64,000 bases of DNA from Phytohabitans rumicis (GCF_011764445.1 NZ_BLPG01000001.1:6713001-6777000), one strand, 5' to 3'; positions 35,378-48,204 are shown, numbered from the stretch's first letter. Numbers and translations: made by a program. The notes: generated from the letters alone by a model not told the origin.

Positions 35378-35403
35378 ATATACCGGCTGCCTGCTGAGTA
35401 TAT
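35378..35403 (-). promoter_or_regulatory. promoter-operator of vapBC
   Basis: ATATAC (35378-35383) and GTATAT (35398-35403) form an inverted repeat in a rare A/T-rich patch 17 bp before the vapB start; on the minus strand TATATA can serve as -10. VapBC complexes usually repress through such paired sites. Confidence 0.5.
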
Positions 35404-35416
35404 CTCATGGTGGCGG

Positions 35417-36076
35417 TCACCAGCCGCGGGCGTGCCAGTCCGGTAGCGACGGGCGTTCGGCGCCCAGGGTGGAGTCCTTGCCGTGGCCGGGGTAGAACCA
35501 CGTCTCGTCGAGGAGCCGGTCGAAGAGCTTCGTCGAGACGTCGTGGAGGAGTGACGCGAAGTCTGCGGCGTTCCCGCGCGTGTTGCCGACGCCGCCGGGG
35601 AAGAGGGAGTCGCCGGTGAACAGGTGCGCGGTGCCGGCCGGGTCGCGGTACAGCAGGGCGATCGAGCCGGGTGTGTGGCCGACCAGGTGGATGACCTCCA
35701 GCTCGCAGGCGCCGACGCGTACGGAGTCTCCATCGTGGACGGTGTCGCACGGCACGGGCAGCTCGCCGGCGTCGGCGGGGTGTGCTACCGGGCGGGCGCC
35801 CGACGCGGCCACCACTTCTTCCAGGGCCACCCAGTGGTCCATGTGCCGGTGTGTGGTGACCACAGTGGACAGACCATCATCGCCGATCAGCGAGAGCAGC
35901 CGGGGTGCCTCGTTGGCGGCGTCGATGAGCAGTTGCTCGCCGGTGGTCGCGCAGCGCAGGAGGTACGCGTTGTTGTCCATCGGGCCGACGGACATCTTGG
36001 TGATGGTGAGCGCGTCGAGTGCCCGTACGTCGGGCGGGCCGCCGGGCGTCACGTCTCCGGTGTACGGCACGGTCAC
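35417..36076 (-). CDS. MBL-fold metallohydrolase, glyoxalase II-like
   Basis: 219 residues. Start GTG 36076 overlaps the stop of the upstream gene (GTGA); the open frame before it belongs to that gene's other frames. Zinc-site motif THRHMDHW near residue 78 (HxHxDH), a later His in [12 protein letters not shown], Asp in [10 protein letters not shown] and a final FYPGHG. The pattern is that of hydroxyacylglutathione-hydrolase-like hydrolases. Co-translation with a mycothiol-dependent-type enzyme suggests a mycothiol thioester substrate (inference). Confidence 0.87.
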   Translation of the reverse strand: MTVPYTGDVTPGGPPDVRALDALTITKMSVGPMDNNAYLLRCATTGEQLLIDAANEAPRLLSLIGDDGLSTVVTTHRHMDHWVALEEVVAASGARPVAHPADAGELPVPCDTVHDGDSVRVGACELEVIHLVGHTPGSIALLYRDPAGTAHLFTGDSLFPGGVGNTRGNAADFASLLHDVSTKLFDRLLDETWFYPGHGKDSTLGAERPSLPDWHARGW

Positions 36077-36780
36077 ATCCAGGCCGGGAGAGTCGGGAGT
36101 GGACCGTCGGGGGTGACCCGCAGGTCCTTGCCCGGCGACCGGCCGGCCAGCCAGGCAGCGATGGCGTGCGCCGGGCCGGTGACGACCGGTGCGGCCGAGG
36201 CTGAGCCGATCACCAGGTCGTGGCCCAGCCCGTCCGGCCGCAGCACCAGGTCGGGGGAGTCCAGGTCGTTGACCACCTCGCGGAGCAGGTGCTGGCTGAA
36301 CGCCTCGGGCCAGTCCGCCGGGGTGTAGCCGGCGTCCAGGTCCACGTGGTGCACCTCGACCTCGCGCAGCCGGTCCCACACGAGCTTGGCCGCGGTCGCC
36401 TTACGGCCGCCGGACTTCTCGACGGAGACCGCCCAGGCCGGGGCGGGCAGCTCGGCGGCGGCCGACGCGAAGCGGGCCACCGCGGTGCGCAGGTCGTCGA
36501 GCTGGGCCGCCGATGGGCGGGCGGCGCCGGCTTCGATGTCGGCGTTCCGGGCCTCGGCGCTGGCGTACGCGGGGGTGCGCTCGCCGGTCCGCGCCCAGCG
36601 CAGCAGGTTGACGTACGCGTCGGCGTTGCGCGCGATGTGGGTCAGCACGTGTCCGCGGGTCCAGCCGGGCAGCAGGGAGGGGCCGGCCACGGCGGCGTCG
36701 TCGAGCGCGGCGGCCGAACGCAGGACGCGGTCGGTGGCGCGGTCGAGTTCGGGCAGGAGCACAAGGGGATCAGCCGTCAC
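36073..36780 (-). CDS. maleylpyruvate isomerase family mycothiol-dependent enzyme
   Basis: 235 residues, GTG start. DinB-like four-helix bundle at the N-terminus with LLPGWTRGHVLTHIARNAD near 38-56 (metal His) and the second site in LREVEVHHVDLDAGY near 138-152 (Glu and His). The C-terminal small domain runs VVTGPAHAIAAWLAGRS. Members use mycothiol, the actinobacterial thiol, as a cofactor; the substrate of this one is unknown. It is the first gene of a two-gene unit with the MBL hydrolase. Confidence 0.9.
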   Translation of the reverse strand: MTADPLVLLPELDRATDRVLRSAAALDDAAVAGPSLLPGWTRGHVLTHIARNADAYVNLLRWARTGERTPAYASAEARNADIEAGAARPSAAQLDDLRTAVARFASAAAELPAPAWAVSVEKSGGRKATAAKLVWDRLREVEVHHVDLDAGYTPADWPEAFSQHLLREVVNDLDSPDLVLRPDGLGHDLVIGSASAAPVVTGPAHAIAAWLAGRSPGKDLRVTPDGPLPTLPAWM

Positions 36781-36887
36781 ACCACGACACTACAGAAATG
36801 GCTTTCCCCTGGCCGGGTTTGCCCCTACCGTTCGGTACAGACGCGTCAACGAAGGCCCGAGAGAGCCGATAACACAAAGGGTTTCCG

Positions 36888-37883
36888 ATGACGTTAGATC
36901 TCGCGTCCCTTGGCTGGGACGCCAGTTACACCATGCCCAATCACGACCATCGCCCCGGACGCGTCGTCCGGGTCGACCGCGGTGTCTGTACGGTGCTGTC
37001 CGCCGACGGCACCGTGCGCGCCAGCCTCGCCGGTGCCATCCTGTCGGCCGCCGCCAAGGACCCGGTCAACCTGCCCTGCGCGGGCGACTGGGTGGCGCTG
37101 CGGGTCTGGCCCGACGACCGGATCACCATCGAGGCCGTGCTGCCGCGCCGGACCGCCATCGTGCGCCGTACGTCCGGCAAGGATTCGGTGGGCCAGGTCC
37201 TCGCGGCCAACCTCGACGCCGCCGCCGTGGTCGAGCCCATGCATCCGTCGCCCGACGCCGGCCGGATCGAGCGCCTTCTGGCACTCACCTGGGAATCCGG
37301 TGCACAACCTCTCGTCGTACTCACAAAATGCGATCTCGCGGCGGATCCGGCCGCGGTCGTCGCGGGGCTGGCGCACGTCGCGCCTGGTGTGGAGGTTTTG
37401 GCCGTCAGCGCGCAGCGCGGTGACGGGCTGGCCGCGCTGCGGCCGTTCGTGGCGGCGGGGCGCACGCTGGCGCTGCTCGGGCCGTCCGGCGCGGGCAAGT
37501 CCTCGCTGGTGAACGCGCTGGCCGGCACCGTCGTAATGGGCACTCAGGCGATCCGGCGGGCGGACGGCAAGGGCCGGCATACGACCACATATCGGGCGCT
37601 AATCCCGATACCGGGCGGTGGTGCCGTCCTCGACACGCCGGGCATGCGCGCGGTCGGCCTCCTGGACGCGGAGGAGGGCCTGGGCCGGGCCTTCGCGGAC
37701 GTGGCCGACCTGGCGGCGGCGTGCCGGTTCGCGGACTGCCGGCACGACGACGAGCCGGGCTGCGCGGTGCGGGCGGCGCTGGAGTCGGGCGACCTGCCGC
37801 CGCGGCGCCTGGAGAGCTGGCGCAAGCTTCAGCGGGAGAACGCGTTCGAGAAACGGCGCAGGGAGGCCCGACTGCGGCCTTAG
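36888..37883 (+). CDS. rsgA: ribosome small-subunit biogenesis GTPase RsgA
   Basis: 331 residues, ATG start. Circularly permuted GTPase: an OB-fold N-terminus is followed by G4 (LTKCD, ~147), G5-like VSAQ, then G1 (GPSGAGKSS near 205), switch region RHTTTY and G3 (LDTPGMR). The zinc site near residue 280 is CRFADCRHDDEPGC. RsgA releases assembly factors from 30S subunits. The 3' end overlaps the convergent EAL gene by 4 bp. Confidence 0.95.
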   Translation: MTLDLASLGWDASYTMPNHDHRPGRVVRVDRGVCTVLSADGTVRASLAGAILSAAAKDPVNLPCAGDWVALRVWPDDRITIEAVLPRRTAIVRRTSGKDSVGQVLAANLDAAAVVEPMHPSPDAGRIERLLALTWESGAQPLVVLTKCDLAADPAAVVAGLAHVAPGVEVLAVSAQRGDGLAALRPFVAAGRTLALLGPSGAGKSSLVNALAGTVVMGTQAIRRADGKGRHTTTYRALIPIPGGGAVLDTPGMRAVGLLDAEEGLGRAFADVADLAAACRFADCRHDDEPGCAVRAALESGDLPPRRLESWRKLQRENAFEKRRREARLRP

Positions 37884-39112
37884 GCGGGGGTGTGCGACCG
37901 GCGCATTGCCCGCTGCGCCGGCACCGGCCGCCCGAGGTGAAAACCTTGAGCCAGGGGTACGGCCAGACCCGCGAGCGCCTTGGCTTCGGCGGCACTTTCG
38001 ACGCCCTCGGCGATGACCTCCGTGACGCCGGCGCCGGCGGCGAGCAGTTGTACGGCTCGGACGACCGTGGCGTCGGGGCCGCCCTCGGCGTCGTGGAGGA
38101 GTTCCCGTGCGATCTTGATGCCGTCGACCGGGAGGCGGCGAAGGCTGGCCAGCGACGAGTAGCCGGTGCCGAAGTCGTCGACCAGCACCCGGACGCCCTG
38201 GCGGCGCACCTCGGCGAGCTGGGTGCGCGCCCGCTCCGACTCCAGCAGGGCGGTCTCGGTGACCTCGACCCGCAGCCGGTTCGGGCCGACGCCGAAGCGG
38301 TTGATCACGGCCATCAGCCGGCGCGCGAACGCCTCGTCGTCGAGCTGGAGCGGGCTGACGTTGACGGACAGCCAGAAGTCCTGCCGGCCGCCGTGCTTGC
38401 GGCCGTCGGCGAGGGCGGTCCGCAACACGGCCATGCCCACGTCGTCGATCAGGCCGGAGCGCTCCGCGGCCGGGATGAACTCGGTCGGGGAGACCCAGCC
38501 GCGCACCGGATCGAGCCAGCGGGCCAGCGCCTCGTAGCCCACGGTCCGGCGGCCGCGCAGCGCCACGACGGGCTGGTAGTGCACGCCCAGCCGGCCCGCC
38601 TCGACGGCGCGCCGCAGGTCGGTGTCCAGGCGTACGCGGGCCCGGGCGGCGGTGAGCAGGTGCTTCTCGAAGAGCGCCACGGCGCCGGGGCCGCGCCGGC
38701 TGGCCTCGGCGAGCGCCAGGTCGGCCCGGGTGAAGAGGTCCTCGGCGCAGGCCACCTCGGCGGCGCCGGCCGCACCGGCGGTGACCTGGGCGTACGCGTC
38801 GGAGGCCCAGCCGCTGGTGGCGCGCACGAGGTCTTCCAGGCGGTGGTGCACGGTGGCTGGGCCGGCGCCGGGAAGCACGACGGCGAAGGTGCCGTCGGCG
38901 TACCTGGCCCAGACCTCACCGGGCTTGAGCTGGGCGGACAGCCGCCGGGCGAGCTGGCTGAGCAGCTCGGCGCCGGTCCCCGGGCCGAGCGAGCAGGTGA
39001 TCTCGTGATAGCTCTCCACGCCGCAGCGGGCCAGGGCGAACCCGCCCTGACTGTGGTCGAGTAGCGCCGCTACCCGGTCGCGGAGTGCCGTCGCGCTGAG
39101 CTCACCTGTCAT
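37880..39112 (-). CDS. EAL-domain c-di-GMP phosphodiesterase with degenerate GGDEF domain
   Basis: 410 residues, ATG start. Residues ~1-155 are a GGDEF-like domain in which the signature is YADGTF (71-76), so cyclase activity is lost; it may still bind nucleotide. The EAL domain ~160-400 is complete: YEALARW at 193, SVNVSPLQL, EVTET, DDFGTGYSSLASL, GIKIARE, AEGVES and AQGFHLGRP. It should hydrolyse c-di-GMP. No transmembrane segment. It is convergent with rsgA and divergent from uvrA. Confidence 0.92.
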   Translation of the reverse strand: MTGELSATALRDRVAALLDHSQGGFALARCGVESYHEITCSLGPGTGAELLSQLARRLSAQLKPGEVWARYADGTFAVVLPGAGPATVHHRLEDLVRATSGWASDAYAQVTAGAAGAAEVACAEDLFTRADLALAEASRRGPGAVALFEKHLLTAARARVRLDTDLRRAVEAGRLGVHYQPVVALRGRRTVGYEALARWLDPVRGWVSPTEFIPAAERSGLIDDVGMAVLRTALADGRKHGGRQDFWLSVNVSPLQLDDEAFARRLMAVINRFGVGPNRLRVEVTETALLESERARTQLAEVRRQGVRVLVDDFGTGYSSLASLRRLPVDGIKIARELLHDAEGGPDATVVRAVQLLAAGAGVTEVIAEGVESAAEAKALAGLAVPLAQGFHLGRPVPAQRAMRRSHTPA

Positions 39113-39314
39113 GTGTTGCCCCCCTTGCTTCGCACCCGCGACCGTACGTGGAAATCTTGCGGGCCGGTATAGGAGTGATGCCCGAATTTGCCTTCTTGAA
39201 CCATGCCGGTGAGACGGCCGTGAGCTGCGGGAATGTTGGGGCGGGGGAAAGTGTCATACCGGGGGTCTAGAGTTGCGCCGGCAGTCTGAGGACGTCTTCT
39301 CCCGGGGGCAAAAG

Positions 39315-42424
<3,110 letters not shown>

Positions 42425-42513
42425 GCCGTCCGCCTGCGCACCGTCGCATCCTCGCGCTGCCCGTTGCGCCGCTGTGTCCTTGTGTCGCTGCTGCCTGGCG
42501 CCGCCCGCTGCGT

Positions 42514-42610
42514 CGATCAAGGACTTTGCCGTCGATCAAGGACATACGGCCGTGCTTCGATCTCTAAACCGCGACCGTTTGCCCTTGATCGACGGCAAAG
42601 TCCTTGATCG
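42514..42610. repeat. family A palindromic element, copy 3 (full length)
   Basis: The complete form: perfect 19-bp outer arms (42514-42532 and 42592-42610, CGATCAAGGACTTTGCCGT), then 22-bp inner arms (42533-42554 and 42570-42591, four mismatches or wobble pairs) and loop CTTCGATCTCTAAAC. It lies in the 471-bp gap after uvrA, which also holds family B copy 3. I found no gene in the rest of that gap. Confidence 0.9.
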
Positions 42611-42686
42611 GGGCTGGGTAGAGGCCGGTCGAGGCTCGCGTCCGGCGTGGAGGTGTCCGTGCGGCGTATTCCCTTAATCGCTGTGG

Positions 42687-42743
42687 TGATCATGAAGTTA
42701 GCGGCAAGGGGGAGCGCTCCCTCGGCAGATAACTTCATGATCA
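42687..42743. repeat. family B palindromic element, copy 3
   Basis: 14-bp perfect arms TGATCATGAAGTTA (42687-42700) and TAACTTCATGATCA (42730-42743) with a loop holding GGGGGAGCGCTCCC, itself able to pair. Follows family A copy 3 by 76 bp. Confidence 0.85.
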
Positions 42744-42895
42744 AGCGTCGCGGGGGAGCGACGCGGGGGCGTGCGGGAACGTGGGGGGTGGGGCTGGGAC
42801 TCGCCGTCAGAGTGAACCGGAATGAGGGGTTCCCGTGTGTACTGGCGTGGCCGTGGTCGATCCGATCGCGGTGGGTTCCAGAGGAAGGGTGAGGC

Positions 42896-43363
42896 ATGAG
42901 CGAGGAACAGGTGGTGACGGAGTCGGGCATCACAACCCGCCGGGCGCTGCTGGCGGGTGCGGGGGCGATCAGCGCCACCGCCGTCTTGGCGGCGTGCGGC
43001 ACCGACCCTGACGAGGACACCCCCACCGGCAGTGCCCAGACGACCGGCGGGAGCACCGCCGCCGCGGGCGGGAGTTCCGGCGCGCTCACCCAGACCAGCA
43101 AGGTCCCGGTCGAGGGCGGCATCATTCTGGCGGCGCAGAGCGTGGTGGTCACCCAGCCCACTCAGGGCGAGTTCAAGTGTTTCAGCTCGACGTGCACGCA
43201 CCAGGGCTGCCCGGTGACCGCCGTCGAAGGCGGCACCATCAACTGCAACTGTCACGGCAGTAAGTTCTCCATCGAGGACGGTTCGGTGAAGGGCGGCCCG
43301 GCGACGAAGCCGCTGACCGAGCGCGAGATCAAGGTGGACGGCGACAGCATCACCCTCGCCTAG
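42896..43363 (+). CDS. Rieske [2Fe-2S] lipoprotein
   Basis: 155 residues, ATG start, GAGGAAGGGTGAGG before it. Tat motif TTRRALLAGAG near 13 with lipobox LAAC at 31-34, so a lipid-anchored Tat-exported protein. After a Gly/Ser/Thr linker the Rieske domain has the cluster ligands CTHQGC (near 100) and CNCHGSKF (near 116). The short domain matches stand-alone actinobacterial Rieske proteins, not the QcrA subunit, which has three helices. Redox partner unknown. It sits between uvrA and uvrC, 50 bp upstream of the latter. Confidence 0.92.
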   Translation: MSEEQVVTESGITTRRALLAGAGAISATAVLAACGTDPDEDTPTGSAQTTGGSTAAAGGSSGALTQTSKVPVEGGIILAAQSVVVTQPTQGEFKCFSSTCTHQGCPVTAVEGGTINCNCHGSKFSIEDGSVKGGPATKPLTEREIKVDGDSITLA

Positions 43364-43412
43364 GCCCTGCGCGAGCGGCAGGAATGTCCGGCGTGGGGGC
43401 TAGGCTTTTCGC

Positions 43413-45326
43413 GTGGCTGACCCCTCGACCTACCGTCCCGCGCCGGGCACAATTCCTGACGCGCCAGGGGTCTATCGGTTCCGCGATCCCAGCGGCCGGG
43501 TCATCTATGTCGGCAAGGCGAAGAGCCTGCGCAGCCGGCTCAATTCGTACTTCGGGGATCTCTGGCATCTGCACCAGCGCACGCAGCAGATGGTCACCAC
43601 GGCCGCGGCCGTCGACTGGGTCACGGTCGGCAGCGAGGTGGAGGCGCTCCAGCTCGAATACTCCTGGATCAAGGAGTACGACCCGCGGTTCAACGTCAAA
43701 TACCGCGACGACAAGTCGTACCCGTATCTGGCCGTCACGCTCGACGAGGAGTATCCCCGGCTGCAGGTGATGCGGGGCGCCAAGCGCAAGGGCGTGCGCT
43801 ACTTCGGGCCGTACTCGCATGCGTGGGCGATCCGCGAGACGCTGGACCTGCTGTTGCGGGTCTTCCCGGCGCGGACCTGTTCTTCCGGGGTGTTCAAGCG
43901 GGCCGGGCAGATCGGCCGGCCGTGCCTGCTGGGCGACATCGGCAAGTGTTCGGCGCCGTGCGTGGGCCGGGTGACGGCGGATGAGCACCGGGCGATCGTC
44001 GAGGACTTCTGCGACTTCATGGCCGGGCGCACGGACGGCATGGTCAGGCGGCTGGAAAAGGAGATGCTGGCCGCGTCGGAGCAGCTGGAGTTCGAGCGGG
44101 CGGCGCGGCTGCGGGACGACGTGGTGGCGCTGCGGCGGGCGCTGGAGAAGCAGGCCGTGGTGTTCGGGGACGGCACGGACGCCGACGTGGTGGCGTTCGC
44201 CGAAGATCCGCTGGAGGCCGCGGTGCAGGTCTTCCACGTACGTGGCGGGCGGGTGCGCGGCCAGCGCGGCTGGGTCGTGGAGAAGGTCGAGGATCTGACC
44301 ACCGGCGATCTGGTCCACCACTTCTGCAGCCAGGTCTACGGCGGCGAGGAGGGCGAGGGTGACGTGCCGCGGGAGCTGCTGGTGCCCGCGCTGCCGCCGG
44401 ACGCCGACGCGCTGGCCGACTGGCTGAGCCAGCACCGGGGGAGCCGGGTGCAGCTGCGGGTGCCGCAGCGGGGCGACAAGAAGGCGTTGCTGGAGACCGT
44501 GGCGCGCAACGCTGCCGAGTCGCTGACCCGGCACAAGCTGCGCCGTTCGGGCGACCTGACCATGCGCAGCAAGGCCCTGGAGGAGATCGGCGAGGCGCTG
44601 GGGCTGGGCACCGCACCACTGCGGATCGAGTGCTACGACGTCTCCCAGATTCAGGGCACCGACGTGGTCGCCAGCATGGTCGTGTTCGAGGACGCGCTGC
44701 CACGCAAGAGCGAATACCGCCGGTTCGCGGTGCGCGGCGCGACGGACGATCTGTCGGCGCTGTCCGAGGTGCTGCGGCGCCGGTTCGCCCGCTATCTGGA
44801 GGCGCGGGCGGAGAGCGGTGAGCTGGACACCGTGGAGACGGACACCCCCGGCATCGATCCGACCACCGGAAAGCCGCGCAAGTTCGCGTACCCGCCGCAG
44901 TTGGTCGTCGTCGACGGCGGCCAGCCGCAGGTGAACGCCGCGGCCGCGGTCCTGGCCGACCTGGGGATCGACGACGTCGCGCTGTGCGGCCTGGCCAAGC
45001 GGCTGGAAGAGGTGTGGCAACCGGGCGAAGACTTCCCGGTGATCATGTCGCGTACCTCGGAAGGGTTGTATCTGCTGCAGCGCCTGCGCGACGAGGCGCA
45101 CCGTTTCGCGATCGCGTTCCACCGGGAGCGGCGGTCGAAGCGGATGACCGCGTCGAGCCTGGACGCGATCCCGGGCCTGGGTGAGGTGCGGCGCAAGGCG
45201 TTGCTGCGGCACTTCGGGTCGCTCAAGCGGCTCGCGTCGGCCGGCGTCGACGAGATCACCGAGGTGCCGGGCATCGGCCGGCGCACCGCCGAGGCCATCG
45301 TGGAAGCCTTGAACGCGACCCCCTAG
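43413..45326 (+). CDS. uvrC: excinuclease ABC subunit UvrC
   Basis: 637 residues, GTG start. GIY-YIG nuclease at the N-terminus ([21 protein letters not shown]), Cys cluster [31 protein letters not shown] motif near 200-235 ([22 protein letters not shown]), RNase H-like 5' nuclease with [19 protein letters not shown] and [12 protein letters not shown], and two helix-hairpin-helix motifs at the end ([30 protein letters not shown]). Makes both incisions in excision repair. It begins the conserved block uvrC-rapZ-yvcK-whiA. Confidence 0.96.
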   Translation: MADPSTYRPAPGTIPDAPGVYRFRDPSGRVIYVGKAKSLRSRLNSYFGDLWHLHQRTQQMVTTAAAVDWVTVGSEVEALQLEYSWIKEYDPRFNVKYRDDKSYPYLAVTLDEEYPRLQVMRGAKRKGVRYFGPYSHAWAIRETLDLLLRVFPARTCSSGVFKRAGQIGRPCLLGDIGKCSAPCVGRVTADEHRAIVEDFCDFMAGRTDGMVRRLEKEMLAASEQLEFERAARLRDDVVALRRALEKQAVVFGDGTDADVVAFAEDPLEAAVQVFHVRGGRVRGQRGWVVEKVEDLTTGDLVHHFCSQVYGGEEGEGDVPRELLVPALPPDADALADWLSQHRGSRVQLRVPQRGDKKALLETVARNAAESLTRHKLRRSGDLTMRSKALEEIGEALGLGTAPLRIECYDVSQIQGTDVVASMVVFEDALPRKSEYRRFAVRGATDDLSALSEVLRRRFARYLEARAESGELDTVETDTPGIDPTTGKPRKFAYPPQLVVVDGGQPQVNAAAAVLADLGIDDVALCGLAKRLEEVWQPGEDFPVIMSRTSEGLYLLQRLRDEAHRFAIAFHRERRSKRMTASSLDAIPGLGEVRRKALLRHFGSLKRLASAGVDEITEVPGIGRRTAEAIVEALNATP

Positions 45327-45335
45327 GATTCTCTG

Positions 45336-46226
45336 GTGCACGACGACGATGTCCGGCAGTCGGACGATCAAACCGAGCTGGTGGTCGTCACTGGCCTCTC
45401 CGGCGGCGGGCGCAGCACTGTCGCGCGTGCCCTGGAAAACGTCGGCTTCTACGTGGTCGACAACCTGCCACAGGCGCTGATGCTCGACATGGCCGAGCTG
45501 GCGCAGAAGGCCGGCGGCGCGGCCCAGCACACCGCGATGGTGCTGGACGTGCGCAGCCGGGCGTTCTCCACCGACCTGGTGGGCGCGATCCGGGCGCTGA
45601 AGGAGCGCGGTTTCCAGCCGCGCGTGGTCTTTGTGGACGCCGACGACGAGGTGCTGATCCGGCGCTTCGAGAGCGTCCGGCGCTCGCACCCCCTGCAGGG
45701 CGACGGCCGGCTCGCCGACGGCATCGCCGCCGAGCGCAAGCTGCTCGACGAGGCCCGCGACCACGCCGACGTGATCATTGATACGAGTCACCTGAACGTG
45801 AACCAGCTCCGGCGCCGGGTCGAGGAGCTCTTCGGCGGCGAGGACGCCCGCCGGCTGCGGGTCACCGTGCTGTCGTTCGGCTTCAAGTACGGCCTGCCGC
45901 AGGACGCCGACTTCGTGCTGGACGCCCGGTTCCTGCCCAACCCGTACTGGGTGCCCGAGTTGCGCGAGCACACCGGGCGGGAAGAGGGGGTCAGCCAGTA
46001 CGTGCTCGGCCAGCCCGGGGCGACGGCGTTCGTGGAGACATACGCCCAGCTGATCAACTCGACGGCCAGCGGCTTCGAGCGCGAGGGCAAGCGGTACCTG
46101 ACCGTGGCGGTGGGCTGCACCGGCGGCAAGCACCGCAGCGTCGCGATCGCCGAGGAGCTCGCCGACCGGTTGCGCCAGGTCCGGCTGTCCGCCAACGCCC
46201 AGCACCGCGACCTGGGGCGGGAGTAA
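45336..46226 (+). CDS. rapZ: RapZ (YvcJ) nucleotide-binding protein
   Basis: 296 residues, GTG start 9 bp after the uvrC stop. Walker A GLSGGGRSTVARALE, followed by FYVVDNLPQALM; Walker-B-like VVFVDADDEVL; C-terminal CTGGKHRSVAIAEELADRL and the Tyr/Pro segment DARFLPNPYWVPELR are family hallmarks. Enteric RapZ controls glmS via small RNAs; actinobacterial homologues bind nucleotides but their role is not settled. It precedes yvcK and whiA, the usual order. Confidence 0.95.
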   Translation: MHDDDVRQSDDQTELVVVTGLSGGGRSTVARALENVGFYVVDNLPQALMLDMAELAQKAGGAAQHTAMVLDVRSRAFSTDLVGAIRALKERGFQPRVVFVDADDEVLIRRFESVRRSHPLQGDGRLADGIAAERKLLDEARDHADVIIDTSHLNVNQLRRRVEELFGGEDARRLRVTVLSFGFKYGLPQDADFVLDARFLPNPYWVPELREHTGREEGVSQYVLGQPGATAFVETYAQLINSTASGFEREGKRYLTVAVGCTGGKHRSVAIAEELADRLRQVRLSANAQHRDLGRE

Positions 46227-46230
46227 ATTC

Positions 46231-47170
46231 GTGAGGGTCGTCGCCTTCGGGGAGGGCACGGGCTCGGGGCGTCGCTACGGGCGCTGCGGCGCAGCCGCGG
46301 GGCGCTGGACCTCGACATCACCGCCGTCGTGACCGTGGGGGACGACGGCGGGTCCAGCGGCCGGCTGCGGGCCGAGCGCGGGGCGCTCCCGCCCGGTGAC
46401 CTGCGCCAAGCGCTCGCCGCGCTGGCGGCGCCGGACGCGGCCATGCGGACGGACCTGCTCCAGCACCGCTTCCGGCCGCCAGGCCCGCTGACCGGGCACA
46501 CCGTGGGCAACCTGGTGCTGCTGGGCCTGATGGAGTTGCTCGGCGACCCGGTGGCCGCGCTCGACCACGCCGCCGCCATGGTCGGCGCCGCCGGGCGGGT
46601 ACTGCCGATGTCGTGCCAGCCGCTGGGCATCGAGGCCGAGGTGCAGGGGCCGACCCCTCCGTACCCGATGATGTTTTGACGGTCCGCGGACAGCACGCGG
46701 TCGCGGTGACCCGGGGCCGCGTGTTGTCCGTGCGCGTCACCCCCGAGGAGCAGCCGGCCTGCCCGGAGGCCCTCGCGGCGGTGGCCGAGGCCGATTGGTT
46801 GATCTTCGGACCGGGTAGCTGGTACACGAGCGTGATCCCGCACCTGCTCATGCCCGACCTGGCCGCCGCGATCGTGGCCAGCCCGGCTCGCCGCCTGGTG
46901 ACCCTCAACCTGGCGGAGGAGAAGGAGACCCTCGGACTGTCGCTGGCCGGCCACCTGGCGGCCCTGCGGTGGTACCTGCCGGAGCTAAAAGTCGACACGG
47001 TCATCGCGGACGAGAAGGCCGTAGGCGACCCCGAACCGGTCCGGCATGCGGCAGAATCGCTGGGTGCGCGGCTCGCCCTCGCCCCGGTCGCGATGGCGGA
47101 TGGCAGCGCTCGGCACGATCCGGCGGCGCTCGGCGCCGCACTGGTGCCTGTCTTGGGCGCCGGTCGTTAG
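46231..47170 (+). CDS. yvcK: YvcK-family gluconeogenesis factor, two frame breaks (46249-46252 and 46646-46649)
   Basis: GTG at 46231, 4 bases after the rapZ stop. Adding one G to each of two GGGG runs restores one frame: MRVVAFGGGHGLGASLRALR at the start and VQGADPSVPDDVLTV in the middle; total ~313 residues. The core shows VVTVGDDGGSSGRLR, LPPGDLRQALAAL and later WLIFGPGSWYTSVIPHLL, the CofD-like fold. YvcK/CuvA proteins bind UDP-sugars and support growth on gluconeogenic carbon and cell-wall balance. Both breaks are of the same kind as elsewhere in the window. Confidence 0.9.
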
Positions 47171-47213
47171 ACCCAACTGAAGCACCCGAAACTGTCCAGG
47201 AGATGACAACAAG

Positions 47214-48194
47214 ATGGCTATGACCGGGGCGGTCAAAGACGAGCTGAGCCGGGTCGACGTGCCGAAGCCGTGTTGCCGCCGATCGGAGATGGCCGCGCTC
47301 CTGCGGTTCGCCGGCGGGCTGCACATCGTCTCCGGTCGGGTCGTGGTCGAGGCCGAGCTCGACACGGGCGCGGTCGCCCGGCGGCTGCGGCGCGAGGTCG
47401 CGGAGGTCTACGGCTACCCGAGCGAGATTCACGTGCTCGCGTCCGGCGGGCTGCGCAAGGGCAGCCACTACATCGTGCGGGTGGTCAAGGACGGCGAGGC
47501 CCTGGCCCGCCAGACCGGGCTGCTCGACGTGCGCGGCCGTCCGGTGCGCGGGCTCCCACCGCACGTGGTGTCGGCCGGCGTCTGCTGCGCGGTATCCGCG
47601 TGGCGGGGCGCGTTCATGGCGCACGGCTCGCTGACCGAGCCGGGCCGCTCGTGCGCGTTGGAGATCACCAGCCCGGGCCCGGAGTCGGCGCTCGCGCTGG
47701 TCGGCGCCGCGCGCCGGATCGGCGTCAGCGCCAAGCAGCGCGAGGTCCGCGGGGTCGACCGGGTCGTGGTCAAGGACGGCGACGCGATCGCCGCGCTGCT
47801 CACCCGCATCGGCGCGCACTCCAGCGTTCTCGCGTGGGAGGAGCGTCGGGTACGTCGTGAGGTGCGTGCCACGGCCAACCGGCTGGCGAACTTCGACGAC
47901 GCCAATCTGCGGCGCAGCGCCCGGGCAGCCGTGGCGGCGGCGGCCCGGGTGACCCGCGCGCTGGAAATCCTCGCCGAGGAGGCGCCCAACCACCTCACGT
48001 CGGCCGGCCAGCTCCGCCTGGAGCACCGCCAGGCGTCGCTCGAGGAACTAGGCGCTCTCGCGGATCCGCCTCTCACGAAGGACGCGATCGCTGGTCGGAT
48101 TCGGCGGCTTCTGGCGCTTGCTGACAAGCGGGCTCGTGATTTGGGCATTCCTGACACTGAGGCGGCTGTTACGCCTGAGATGTTGGTGGGGTAG
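47214..48194 (+). CDS. whiA: sporulation regulator WhiA
   Basis: 326 residues, ATG start. N-terminal homing-endonuclease-like (LAGLIDADG-fold) domain from ~20 to 200 ([50 protein letters not shown]) and a C-terminal helix-turn-helix ([31 protein letters not shown], ~270-300). In Streptomyces WhiA works with WhiB to switch on cell division during sporulation. Its end is followed after 10 bp by a nested hairpin. Confidence 0.96.
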   Translation: MAMTGAVKDELSRVDVPKPCCRRSEMAALLRFAGGLHIVSGRVVVEAELDTGAVARRLRREVAEVYGYPSEIHVLASGGLRKGSHYIVRVVKDGEALARQTGLLDVRGRPVRGLPPHVVSAGVCCAVSAWRGAFMAHGSLTEPGRSCALEITSPGPESALALVGAARRIGVSAKQREVRGVDRVVVKDGDAIAALLTRIGAHSSVLAWEERRVRREVRATANRLANFDDANLRRSARAAVAAAARVTRALEILAEEAPNHLTSAGQLRLEHRQASLEELGALADPPLTKDAIAGRIRRLLALADKRARDLGIPDTEAAVTPEMLVG

Positions 48195-48204
48195 GTCACT
48201 GTGG

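Noticed and set aside
43350-46259. 969-codon open frame antisense to uvrC and rapZ
   Set aside because: Pure shadow of two well-identified genes; low-complexity His/Arg/Gln-rich translation typical of the reverse frame of high-GC coding DNA.
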